A stretch of DNA of 64,000 bases, from positions 1,240,001-1,304,000 of the forward strand of contig NZ_OY725712.1 of the NCBI RefSeq assembly GCF_963360655.1, read 5' to 3'. Within the stretch, counting starts at the first letter, position 1, and each line of letters starts with the position of its first letter. A program made the position numbers and the translations under genes. The notes under the pieces are model-generated. The model had not been told where the DNA came from and ran no database searches. It worked only from the letters and a program-made list of their open reading frames with translations. This document shows, piece by piece, positions 17,974-26,275 of the stretch. Source of the stretch: Collinsella aerofaciens. GTDB lineage: Bacteria > Actinomycetota > Coriobacteriia > Coriobacteriales > Coriobacteriaceae.

Positions 17974-19755
17974 ATGACGATCACCGAAATCGACGAGAAG
18001 TTCATGCGCGAGGCGCTGGCGGAGGCGCGCGCCGCCGCGGCGGTGGGCGAGGTGCCCATCGGTGCCATAGTGGTGCGCGACGGCGAGATCGTCGCGAGGG
18101 CGCACAATCGGCGCGAGCTCGACCAGGATCCTTCGGCTCATGCAGAGTTCGCGGCCCTGTGCGCTGCCGCTCGGTCGCTCGGTCGCTGGCGCCTTTCCGA
18201 TTGCACGGTCTACGTGACGCTCGAGCCATGCTGCATGTGTGCGGGGCTTATGGTTAACGCGCGCGTGGGGCGTTGCGTGTATGGCGCGGCTGATGCCAAG
18301 GCGGGCGCGCTGGGATCCCTATACGATTTGAATGCCGACTCGCGCCTGAATCATCGGTTCAATGTGACCGCCGGCGTACTGGCGGATGAATGCCGCGAGC
18401 TGCTGAGTAGCTATTTTGGCGGTCTGCGCGGAGCGGGCGGCGCTGATTGCGGTTGCGGTGCCGATCTTGAAGCGCACGCCGCTCACGCCGCAGCGCTTGC
18501 AGGTGCCGGCGAGGATGCTGGCACGGCGGTTGACTTTGGTCCTGCGTGCCGCCGGCCCCGTCGTGTGCTGCTGGCGATCGACTCCTTTAAGGGCAGCGTG
18601 TCGAGTGCGCAGGCGGAGGCGACGGTTGCCGAGGGCGTGCGCCGCGTTTGGCCCGATGCCGAGGTGCGTGCATTGCCGCTGGCAGATGGTGGCGAGGGAA
18701 CGCTCGATGCCATCGCCGCATGCGGTGGCGAGCTCTCAACCTGCGATGTCGCAGGCCCCTTGGGCGACCGCGTGTCTGCCCGGATGCTGGTGGACGACGA
18801 GCGCGACTCGGCTGTAATTGAGATGGCCGAGGCGGCGGGTATTGGGTATTCGCCTTGCACGGAGTCGTCGGCGCTGGCTGCTACAACCTATGGCGTGGGC
18901 GAGCTGATGCTCCGTGCGGTTCGTGCCGGGGCAAAGACTATCTATATTGGCTTGGGCGGCAGCGCCACCAACGATGGTGGCGCCGGTATGCTGCAGGCAC
19001 TGGGCGCGCGTGTGGTCGATGATCAGGGCTGCGATGTCGCCCCCGGTCTTGCGGGCCTTGAACACGTGGCGAGCGTTGATTTGGCGCCAGCGCTTCGGGC
19101 GCTGAACGGCGCGCGTGTCGTGGTGCTTTCTGATGTCGAGAACCCACTCGTGGGGCGCCGCGGTGCGCTGGCAGTGTTCGGTGGACAGAAGGGTCTGCCG
19201 GCGGATGATGCCGAGGCGCTGGGCAAGTACGACAGCTGGATGGTCGGCTACGGCCGCCTGCTCGATGCGGCAATTACCGGGGTGCGGGCTCAGGGATTGT
19301 TGCGCCTGCCCGAGGGTGCACGGACATTTGGCTCGGTGCTCGGTGTGCCCGGTGCCGGTGCTGCCGGCGGCCTGGGTGCCGCGCTGCTGGCGCTCGGTGC
19401 CGAGTTGCGTTCGGGCGTGGAGACGGTGCTCGATCTGATTGGGTTTGACGAGCGCGTACGCGATGTCGACCTGGTCATTACGGGCGAGGGCAATATGGAC
19501 GAGCAATCCGCCGCCGGTAAGGCGCCGGTGGGCATGGCCCGTCGCGCGAAGCGATATGGCAAGCCGGTGGTCGCCGTCGTGGGCGGGCGCGCCGTCAACC
19601 TGGATGCGGTGTATGAGCAGGGTATTGACTTGGTTTTGCCGATTTGCCGCAAGCCCATGCCTCTCGACCAGGCGCTCGGTGCGCAAGAAGCCACAACCAA
19701 CCTCATCTGCGCTGGCGAGGCAGCTGCCCAAGCCTACGACCTCGCCCGCCTCTAA
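17974..19755 (+). CDS. tadA: Fused tRNA adenosine deaminase (TadA) and glycerate kinase
   Basis: This 593-residue protein joins two enzymes in one frame. Residues 1-155 are TadA, which makes inosine at tRNA position 34: HAE at 56-58 (Zn ligand His56, catalytic Glu58) and PCCMC at 85-89 (Zn ligands Cys86 and Cys89). Residues 196-593 are a GarK/GlxK-type glycerate kinase, with LLAIDSFKGS, LADGGEGTLDA, GLGGSATNDGGAGM and ITGEGNMDEQSAAGKAP. A 40-residue Ala/Gly-rich linker joins them. ATG 17974 follows gggaaggcg. No frameshift or stop separates the halves, so a fused or later cleaved protein is expected. Confidence 0.93.
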   Translation: MTITEIDEKFMREALAEARAAAAVGEVPIGAIVVRDGEIVARAHNRRELDQDPSAHAEFAALCAAARSLGRWRLSDCTVYVTLEPCCMCAGLMVNARVGRCVYGAADAKAGALGSLYDLNADSRLNHRFNVTAGVLADECRELLSSYFGGLRGAGGADCGCGADLEAHAAHAAALAGAGEDAGTAVDFGPACRRPRRVLLAIDSFKGSVSSAQAEATVAEGVRRVWPDAEVRALPLADGGEGTLDAIAACGGELSTCDVAGPLGDRVSARMLVDDERDSAVIEMAEAAGIGYSPCTESSALAATTYGVGELMLRAVRAGAKTIYIGLGGSATNDGGAGMLQALGARVVDDQGCDVAPGLAGLEHVASVDLAPALRALNGARVVVLSDVENPLVGRRGALAVFGGQKGLPADDAEALGKYDSWMVGYGRLLDAAITGVRAQGLLRLPEGARTFGSVLGVPGAGAAGGLGAALLALGAELRSGVETVLDLIGFDERVRDVDLVITGEGNMDEQSAAGKAPVGMARRAKRYGKPVVAVVGGRAVNLDAVYEQGIDLVLPICRKPMPLDQALGAQEATTNLICAGEAAAQAYDLARL

Positions 19756-19770
19756 GGCCTATCTCCCTAT

Positions 19771-19839
19771 AAGTTGCGGTGAAATACGGAGTGTTTTTGC
19801 CTTTAAGGTGCCAATTCAGTCCGTATTCCACCGCAACTT
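19771..19839. repeat. GTTGCGGTGAAATACGG paired element, copy 1
   Basis: aagttgcggtgaaatacgga (19771-19790) pairs with tccgtattccaccgcaactt (19820-19839), with one mismatch. A second copy with the same arms lies at 47920-47985. The loops differ but both contain tttgcct or ttgcct. It lies 15 bases after the tadA/glycerate kinase stop and may end its transcript. Confidence 0.8.
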
Positions 19840-19904
19840 CGAGAATGTCCATTCGAGGTTGGCTGCCTTGGGTCTTGGGTCGGACCGTTTGCCACGAAAT
19901 GCGA

Positions 19905-20036
19905 CCATCTACTACGTTAAACCGGCCACCCTCGACCATTCCGGAATTTGCAAAAACAAAACCGCAGGTAGAAAGCTTGCCGATTTTCGAAAAAGTCGGC
20001 TATGGTTGACCCCTGTGGCCTAAACGTAGTAGATGG
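19905..20036. repeat. Paired CATCTACTACGTT element with inner hairpin
   Basis: ccatctactacgtt (19905-19918) and aacgtagtagatgg (20023-20036) are perfect inverted copies. The similarity continues inward (ggcc, gtgg). Inside, gccgattttcgaaaaagtcggc at 19978-19999 forms a second hairpin. No coding sequence is supported. Confidence 0.7.
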
Positions 20037-20069
20037 GCCCTTTCTGTGGTGCGGCACCAAGCCGGTCAT

Positions 20070-20151
20070 TTTGGGATGGGACTATTTTGACTACTCATTG
20101 GCTGCTCTGGCAATCGGGCTGCAAAAGTAGTCAAAAAAGCTCCGTCCCAAA
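20070..20151. repeat. Hairpin element with GTAGTCAAAA arms
   Basis: ttttgactac (20085-20094) pairs with gtagtcaaaa (20127-20136), and the outer tttgggatgga-like bases pair with tccgtcccaaa. It lies between the preceding element and the SRP RNA gene, so it may overlap the SRP RNA promoter region. Confidence 0.65.
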
Positions 20152-20209
20152 TTAGCTAGCTTGCTCTGACGGGCGGGAGCAGGTAAGATATACCGAGCGC
20201 CTAGCGCGT

Positions 20210-20302
20210 TCGATGGGTTCGGATGACGACATGTTCCGAATCTGGTCAGGTCCGGAAGGAAGCAGCCATAAGGAGCCTCTGTCGGGCATCCGAATCCATC
20301 GA
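20210..20302 (+). ncRNA. ffs: Small signal recognition particle RNA (4.5S-type)
   Basis: The universally conserved domain IV sequence ggtcaggtccggaaggaagc followed by agcc is present at 20244-20267. The closing stem tcgatgggttcggatg (20210-20225) pairs perfectly with catccgaatccatcga (20287-20302). This gives a compact bacterial SRP RNA of about 93 bases that binds Ffh for co-translational membrane targeting. Exact ends are inferred from the stem. Confidence 0.93.
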
Positions 20303-20326
20303 GTGTGCAGGCGTTTTTTGGTGCCG

Positions 20327-20433
20327 CGGCTACCCGCGAGTGCCGGCAGGGCGCTTGGTGTCTCGCTGGTCCTCGGCTTCGCCTGCGGGATCGCTCGACT
20401 ACCAAGCGCCCTGCCGGCACTCGCGGGTAGCCG
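20327..20433. repeat. Long hairpin with 33-bp perfect arms after the SRP RNA
   Basis: The arms at 20327-20359 (cggctacccgcgagtgccgg...) and 20401-20433 are perfect reverse complements with a 41-base loop. Partial pairing (ggcgttttttggt with accaaaaccgcc) extends the stem outward. It begins 25 bases after the SRP RNA. Confidence 0.85.
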
Positions 20434-20568
20434 ACCAAAACCGCCTGAAGGGTCACATTTATCTGAATAGTTTAATCCCGTGCCTTTTGCTGCTCGCTGG
20501 CGTTGTCTGGGCATTGATGGCTACGTAGTTTAAGAGGCGGCGGTGCTGTTGTTTGAATTTTTGCAGTT

Positions 20569-20610
20569 AAAGAGGTCCGTTTCCCTAGGTGGGGAAACGG
20601 ACCTCTTTTT
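20569..20610. terminator. Strong bidirectional terminator
   Basis: aaagaggtccgtttccc pairs perfectly with gggaaacggacctcttt around a short loop, followed by tttttg. It probably ends the minus-strand coiled-coil gene whose stop lies at 20654, and any plus-strand transcript from the SRP RNA region. Confidence 0.8.
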
Positions 20611-20653
20611 GTCTCTGGGCTTGCGGATTGGCGAAGACAATAACCGCTGGCAG

Positions 20654-21667
20654 CTATTTTGAGTTCTTGATGCGGCGTGTGGCAGTGGCGGTTATTCCGA
20701 GGCCTGCGGCGGCGACTGCTACGAGTGCGATTGCGCTCGGTGCTGTGTCGCCCGTGTTTGCGAGCTTGCCGGCGGTCGTATCTGCTTGCTTGCCGCTGCT
20801 TGTGTTCGCTTGCTTGGTGGAGCTTGGTAGGGCGTCTTTGCCGGTTGCAGGTGAGCCAACGGGCTGTGCCGTCTCGGCCGGTTGCACTGAGCTGGAGGGA
20901 GGCACTGTCTCGGCGGGTTTCGTTATCTCGGGCGAGGTGGTCTTATCTGCCGCGGCCTTTGCCTCTTCGTATGCCTTGCAGGCGTCGTCATAGGCCGCTT
21001 GCGCCTTTTCCAAATCGCCGAGGAGCGCATTTCGCTTGGCAATGTCCTCGTCGATCTGGGCTTTAGCTTCCTCTGCCTCACTTTCGAAATACTGAACCTG
21101 TTTTTCCTGGCTTTCGAGCCGGCGTTAGTAGCGGTGAAGATCATCTTCACAAGATTCTTCTCGCCTTTCTGCCGACATGATCTCACTGCGCAACTGCTTA
21201 ATATGCTCCTTAATAGCTGTGCTGGGCGCCTCGTCGCCGAGCTCCTTGAGTACCTTATCTAATTCTGCCTGAAGGCCGCTTGTCCGGTTGTGGGCCTCAT
21301 CGTATTTGGCTTGGGCTGCATCGACGTTCGCTTGCATGGCGGGAAGGGGTTCCCTCCGTTTGGCGGCTTCCGCCACCACCATGTCGTAGAGTTCTTGAAA
21401 TGCGGCAATGTCATCATCGATTTCCGCAAGTTTCTCGGGACTTGCGGCGTCTTTCGCGGCCTCGAGGTTTTTGAGCGCTTCCTGCATGGCTGCATACGCT
21501 CTTTCTTTTGCGGCGGCCGCATCTTCCGTCTGCAAGGCAACTGCACCGGTGGGGGAACTGGTTTCTGCCGCGATCGCCGTTACGGGGGCGATTCCCGCGA
21601 CAAGTGCCGCGGAAAGGGCGATGCCCACAGTTGCTCGTCTTGCTCTTCTTGCGAGAATGTCGTTCAT
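20654..21667 (-). pseudogene. Sortase-anchored coiled-coil surface protein interrupted by one in-frame stop
   Basis: One reading frame of 338 codons runs from ATG 21667 to the stop at 20654. It is broken only by TAA at 21127-21125, after DDLHRY. On both sides the frame encodes the same kind of protein. An N-terminal signal peptide (about residues 1-34, ending TAIAAE) is followed by Ala/Glu/Lys-rich coiled coil that continues past the stop as RRLESQEKQVQYFESEAEEA. A Pro/Thr/Ser spacer, the sorting motif LANTGD, a hydrophobic helix and the tail RRIKNSK end it. A cell-wall protein anchored by a class E-type sortase is inferred. As read, the product would stop at residue 180 and be released. Confidence 0.8.
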
Positions 21668-21699
21668 CTCGGCACCTCATTTCAAGGGTCGGCGACTAA

Positions 21700-21728
21700 C
21701 TTGGTAGCACTAATGTAAGTATACCAAG
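21700..21728. promoter_or_regulatory. Inverted repeat upstream of the coiled-coil gene
   Basis: cttggta (21700-21706) and taccaag (21722-21728) are perfect inverted arms 33-61 bases upstream of the minus-strand start. A minus-strand TATACT-like hexamer lies inside, so this could be an operator over the promoter. No regulator is assigned. Confidence 0.35.
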
Positions 21729-21806
21729 CGGTCGACCCGACACTGGCTGGGCATGCGCACCTCTCCGCTTCTTTGGAAACCGAACCCCATTAGAAATGAC
21801 GAGTTG

Positions 21807-21835
21807 TTTACGCTTCTTTGGGGCGACAGTACTAT
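21807..21835 (+). promoter_or_regulatory. Candidate promoter of the second ABC operon
   Basis: TTTACG at 21807-21812 and TACTAT at 21830-21835 have a 17-base spacer and lie about 45 bases before the chosen start. The hexamers match consensus only partly. Confidence 0.35.
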
Positions 21836-21879
21836 CATGATTCGAATTGAGTGTGAATGATGATAGGGAGCGCCTATAC

Positions 21880-23736
21880 ATGATTGAGCTGCTCAGGCGT
21901 TTTGGTGGTAAGTTTCGCCGATATATGGTGATTGGCCCTGCGTGTAAGTTGATCGAAGTGATTTTTGACCTGCTGACGCCGCTGGTGATTGCCCAGATGA
22001 TCGATAAGGGCATCGGCGCACACGATGTCAACGCCGTCGTCCGTTACGGCGCGGTGCTCGCCGCCATGGCTGTGATCGGCATCTCGTTTACGCTCGTCTG
22101 CCAAAAGATGGCGGCGCTCACCTCGCAGGGCATGGGCACCGATATCCGTGGTGCGCTCTACCAGCACATCAACAAGCTGAGCTATGCCGAGCTCGATCGC
22201 TTTGGCACGCCGTCGCTTATCACCCGCATCACCAACGACGTCAACCAGGTGCAACTTGCCGTGGCGCTGGGCGTGCGCATGCTTATCCGCTGGCCCTTCC
22301 TGGCGGTGGGCTCCATGTGCGCGGCCCTTGCCATCGACCTTAAGCTCGGCATCATCTTTTTGATCTGCACGCCCGCCATCGGCCTGGTGTTTTGGTTTGT
22401 CATGGCGCGCTGTATCCCGTACTACAAGCAGCTGCAGGCAAAGCTTGACCGCATCGCGCTTATCTGCCGCGAGGGCCTTTCGGGCGCCCGCGTGGTTCGC
22501 GCCTTCGTGCGCGAGGACCATGAGCGCGAGCGCTTTGCCCAAGCCGCCGATGACCAGGCCAATACTGCCATCGCGGTGGGCAAGCTCTCGTCGATTCTCA
22601 ACCCCGTCACGTTTCTTGTGATGAACCTGGGCGTGTGCGCCATCCTGTGGGTCGGCGGCATCCAGGTCAACGTGGGCGAGCTCACGCAGGGTCAGGTCAT
22701 GGCGTTCGTCAACTACATGACGCAGACCCTCACCTCCATCGTGTATGTCGCCAACCTGGTCGTGGTCTTTACCAAGTCGAGCGCCAGCGCGTCGCGTATC
22801 AACGAGGTGCTCAATTGCGTGCCGAGCATTACCGATGAGGGCAACCAGCCGGTCGCACTGCCCGAGCCGGGCGAACTGGCGGGTGGCGCTGTTCCGGTCC
22901 CTGCGTTGAGCTTTGACCATGCGAGCTTTTCGTTTGGCGTGGGCGCGGCAAATGCCGTGAGCGATGTGACGCTGGAGCTGCCGCTGGGCAAAACGCTCGG
23001 CATTATCGGCGGCACGGGCAGCGGCAAGTCTACGCTCGTCTCGCTTATCCCGCGCCTGTACGATGCGGGCACCGGCAGCGTGAGCGTGATGGGTGCCGAC
23101 GTGCGCACTTGGCCGCTCGACCAGCTGCGCCATGTGGTCGCGACCGTCCCGCAGCGCACGTCGCTGGTGAGCGGCACCATTCGCAGCAACCTGACCTGGC
23201 GTGACGAGTCGGCGACCGACGATGAGCTCTGGGCGGCGCTCGATATGGCGCAGGCGAGCGAGTTCGTGCGCAACAAGCCGCAGGGGCTCGACGCCCCGGT
23301 CGAGGCGGGCGGCAAGAACTTCAGTGGCGGTCAGCGCCAGCGCTTGACCATCGCGCGCGCCCTGGTGGGCTCGCCACAGGTCCTGATCATGGACGACTCC
23401 GCCTCGGCGCTCGACTTTAAGACCGACGCGGCGCTTCGCCGTGCCATTCGCGAGCGCAGCATGCGCGGTGCCGCCGAGGGCGGGCTGCCGCTCACGACGG
23501 TTATTGTGAGCCAGCGCGTCTCGACCGTGCGCGACGCCGATATGATCTGCGTACTCGACCACGGCTCGGTTGCGGGCCTGGGCACGCATGACGAGCTGTA
23601 TGCAAGCTGCCAGCTCTATCGCGAGATTTGCCAGTCGCAGCTTCGCCGCGAGGAACTCGAGGGCCAGCAGGGGAGTGCGGCGCCCGCGTCCGCCCCAACC
23701 GTCCCCGCATCCGCCTGCGCAAAGGAGGGCTGCTAG
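21880..23736 (+). CDS. ABC exporter half-transporter, degenerate-site subunit (second locus)
   Basis: This 618-residue protein has an N-terminal six-helix membrane domain and a C-terminal nucleotide-binding domain. Walker A is IIGGTGSGKST and the signature FSGGQRQRLTIARAL is intact. Walker B ends in Asp (LIMDDSASALDF), and the switch His is Gln (IVSQRVST). These are the same substitutions as in the exporter at 9142-10878. The C-terminus adds an Ala/Pro-rich tail (APASAPTVPASACA). ATG 21880 follows tagggagcg; an upstream GTG at 21853 is possible. The stop abuts the start of its partner gene. Confidence 0.92.
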   Translation: MIELLRRFGGKFRRYMVIGPACKLIEVIFDLLTPLVIAQMIDKGIGAHDVNAVVRYGAVLAAMAVIGISFTLVCQKMAALTSQGMGTDIRGALYQHINKLSYAELDRFGTPSLITRITNDVNQVQLAVALGVRMLIRWPFLAVGSMCAALAIDLKLGIIFLICTPAIGLVFWFVMARCIPYYKQLQAKLDRIALICREGLSGARVVRAFVREDHERERFAQAADDQANTAIAVGKLSSILNPVTFLVMNLGVCAILWVGGIQVNVGELTQGQVMAFVNYMTQTLTSIVYVANLVVVFTKSSASASRINEVLNCVPSITDEGNQPVALPEPGELAGGAVPVPALSFDHASFSFGVGAANAVSDVTLELPLGKTLGIIGGTGSGKSTLVSLIPRLYDAGTGSVSVMGADVRTWPLDQLRHVVATVPQRTSLVSGTIRSNLTWRDESATDDELWAALDMAQASEFVRNKPQGLDAPVEAGGKNFSGGQRQRLTIARALVGSPQVLIMDDSASALDFKTDAALRRAIRERSMRGAAEGGLPLTTVIVSQRVSTVRDADMICVLDHGSVAGLGTHDELYASCQLYREICQSQLRREELEGQQGSAAPASAPTVPASACAKEGC

Positions 23737-25596
23737 ATGAATCCGTATACTTCTTCCGGTTCGGTCGCCACGATGACGGCCAACGTGTCCGGTAACGATA
23801 ACCTCAACGACCTGGGCGACGGTCCGCGCCAGCCCGGCGATCCCGAGCGCTATCCCGTGGGTGCGGTGACCCGCCGCCTGCTGGGCTATGTTCGCCCGCA
23901 CCGCATTTCGTTTGTAGCGTCGTTTGTGAGTGCCGCCATCTCCGTGATTCTGCAGCTCTACACGCCCATCCTCATTGGCGAGGGCATCGACCTTATCGTC
24001 GCCGCCGGACAGGTGGACTTCGATGCGCTGCTGCCGCTTGTCACCAAGCTCGCGATTGTCGTCGTAGGTGCTGCGGCCTTTCAGTGGCTGCAGGGCTATT
24101 GCGTCAACCGCCTGTCCTACGAAACGGTGCGCGACATGCGCGTGGAGGCGAGCGACAAGCTCAGCCGCATGCCGCTCAGCTTTATCGACGGCCATGCCCA
24201 CGGCGACCTCATGAGTCGCGTGGTCAACGACGTCGATCAGGTGGGCGACGGTCTGCTGCAGGGCTTTACACAGCTCTTCACCGGTGTTATTACCATCGTG
24301 GGTACGCTCGCGTTTATGCTTTCCATCAACCTGACCATGACGCTCGTGGTGGTACTCGTCACGCCGCTTTCCATTTTTGGAGCCGGTGCTATCGCCAAGC
24401 TTTCCAACAAAAGCTTTACGGCACAGCAGCGTATTCAAGGGCAGCTCGGTGGTCATATCGAGGAGTACGTAGGCGAGCAGAAACTTGTCGACGCCTTTGC
24501 CTATGGTCCCAACGCTCAGCAGCGCTTCGATGCCCTCAACGCCGAGCTCTATGCGGCAGGTGAGCGCGCGCAGTTTATGGGTTCGCTCTCCAACCCCGGC
24601 ACGCGCTTTATCAATAACATCATCTATGCCGTGGTGGCCGTGATTGGCTGCGTGGGCGTGATCACGGGCGTGCCCGCGGCACTCACGGTGGGCGGCGTGC
24701 AGATCTTCCTGTCCTACGCCAACCAGTACACCAAGCCGTTCAACGAGGTCACCAACGTCATTACGCAGATCCAGACCGCGTACGCCTCGGCGCGCCGCAT
24801 GTTTGCGCTGCTCGATGCGCGCGAGCAGGAGCTCGACGCGGAGGATGCCGTGGAACTTGCCGTCCCGCAGGGCGAGGTGACCTTTGAGCATGTGGACTTT
24901 AGCTACGTGCCCGACCGCAAGCTGCTGCAGGACATCTGCATCGAGGCCAAGCCCGGCATGCGCTTTGCCCTGGTCGGCCCCACGGGCTGCGGCAAGACAA
25001 CGCTCATCAACTTGCTGCTGCGGTTTTACGATATCGATGCCGGACGCATCATGGTCGATGGCCGGTCTTCGCGTGACTACACGCGCGCAAGCCTTCGCCG
25101 TGCCTTTGGCATGGTGCTGCAGGACACTTGGCTGTTCGAGGGCACGGTGGCCCAGAACATTGCCTACGGCTGTCCCGACGCCACACGCGAGCAGGTTATC
25201 GAGGCTGCCAAGCGCGCGCATGCGCACAAGTTTATCGTGCAGCTGCCAGGCGGCTACGATACGGTCATCGGCGAGGACGGCGGCACGTTTAGCCAGGGTC
25301 AAAAACAGCTGCTGTGCATCGCGCGCGTCATGCTCACCGACCCGGCGATTTTGCTGCTGGACGAGGCGACCTCGAGTATCGATACGCGTACCGAGCTGCA
25401 GGTGCAGGCGGCGTTCGACGAGCTTATGGCCGGCCGCACAAGCTTTGTGGTGGCGCACCGCCTGTCGACGATCCGCAACGCCGACTGCATTCTGGTGATG
25501 CGCGACGGCCAGATTATCGAGCGCGGCACGCACGACGAGCTGCTAGCGGCAGGCGGCTTCTACGCCGAACTCTATCGCAGCCAGTTTGCCCAGTGA
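23737..25596 (+). CDS. ABC exporter half-transporter, consensus-site subunit (second locus)
   Basis: This 619-residue partner starts at the base after the previous stop, with aaaggagggc as its ribosome-binding site. It has a 45-residue polar N-terminus, six membrane helices and a nucleotide-binding domain with LVGPTGCGKTT, LLLDEATSSID (catalytic Glu) and VVAHRLST. Its signature is FSQGQ, so it complements the degenerate site of its partner. The pair matches the heterodimeric multidrug or peptide exporter class. No dedicated regulator gene is adjacent, unlike the locus at 9 kb. The substrate is unknown. Confidence 0.93.
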   Translation: MNPYTSSGSVATMTANVSGNDNLNDLGDGPRQPGDPERYPVGAVTRRLLGYVRPHRISFVASFVSAAISVILQLYTPILIGEGIDLIVAAGQVDFDALLPLVTKLAIVVVGAAAFQWLQGYCVNRLSYETVRDMRVEASDKLSRMPLSFIDGHAHGDLMSRVVNDVDQVGDGLLQGFTQLFTGVITIVGTLAFMLSINLTMTLVVVLVTPLSIFGAGAIAKLSNKSFTAQQRIQGQLGGHIEEYVGEQKLVDAFAYGPNAQQRFDALNAELYAAGERAQFMGSLSNPGTRFINNIIYAVVAVIGCVGVITGVPAALTVGGVQIFLSYANQYTKPFNEVTNVITQIQTAYASARRMFALLDAREQELDAEDAVELAVPQGEVTFEHVDFSYVPDRKLLQDICIEAKPGMRFALVGPTGCGKTTLINLLLRFYDIDAGRIMVDGRSSRDYTRASLRRAFGMVLQDTWLFEGTVAQNIAYGCPDATREQVIEAAKRAHAHKFIVQLPGGYDTVIGEDGGTFSQGQKQLLCIARVMLTDPAILLLDEATSSIDTRTELQVQAAFDELMAGRTSFVVAHRLSTIRNADCILVMRDGQIIERGTHDELLAAGGFYAELYRSQFAQ

Positions 25597-25723
25597 GCAA
25601 GCCCGTGGGGCAAATTAATCAATCGACAGACGGTGGTTTACATCTGTCACGTTAGTACTAAGATATTCATCTAATAAATTGCATTAGTGGCTTTAGTTTT
25701 GGGGGATACGAGGCAACGTGACT

Positions 25724-26275
25724 ATGACGTGCTCTTTGGTGGTTAACAGCAAGAGCGGTAATACCAGGATGGTTTCGGGCGCGATCAAGCGCGCTCTGCA
25801 GGCTGCGGGTGTTGAGTTTGTCCATGCCGCGGCGTTGAGCGACGATGCGGATGCAGATCAGGTTGCGCTCGAGGCGCAGGGCGCCTGCGCGGCCGACACG
25901 GTGCTCGTCGGTTTTTGGTGCGACAAGGGCGCGTGCACGCCTTCGGTCGCGGCGTTGCTCTCCGCCTTGCACGGCAAGCGCGTCTTCCTGTTTGGCACCT
26001 GCGGTTTTGGGGCCGACCAGAGCTATTACCAGCAGATTATTGATCGCGTGACTTCCAATTTGGCTGGGGATGCCGAGCTTGCGGGCTGGGCGATGTGCCA
26101 GGGCAAGATGGGTCCCGCGGTCAAGCAGCGCTACGAGGCCATGCTCGAGCAAGATCCCGACAACGCCCGATTTAAGATGCTGCTCGACAACTGGGTCGCC
26201 GCAAAGGATCACCCCACCAAGGAAGATCTGGACAACATGGCCGCAGCCGCCAAAAAGGCCGTGCTGGGAGAGTAG
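25724..26275 (+). CDS. Flavodoxin-family protein
   Basis: This 183-residue cytoplasmic protein begins MTCSLVVNSKSGNTRMVSGA, the phosphate-binding loop of flavodoxins (T/S-x-S-G-N-T). It continues with the alpha/beta pattern of the fold, including DTVLVGFWCDKGACTPS and VFLFGTCGFG, where a Cys-rich loop near the flavin site is notable. It probably carries FMN as an electron carrier or small reductase partner. Starts at 25718 (GTG) and 25724 (ATG) are both possible. A terminator follows, so it is likely monocistronic. Confidence 0.82.
   Translation: MTCSLVVNSKSGNTRMVSGAIKRALQAAGVEFVHAAALSDDADADQVALEAQGACAADTVLVGFWCDKGACTPSVAALLSALHGKRVFLFGTCGFGADQSYYQQIIDRVTSNLAGDAELAGWAMCQGKMGPAVKQRYEAMLEQDPDNARFKMLLDNWVAAKDHPTKEDLDNMAAAAKKAVLGE

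Noticed and set aside
19756-20451. The hairpin cluster as a CRISPR array.
   Set aside because: The repeats are inverted pairs of different sequence, not direct repeats with spacers, and no cas genes are present.
21874-25533. A 1219-codon open frame on the minus strand opposite the ABC genes.
   Set aside because: It is a shadow of two well-supported plus-strand ABC transporter genes; the protein has low-complexity His/Ala/Arg composition and no motif.
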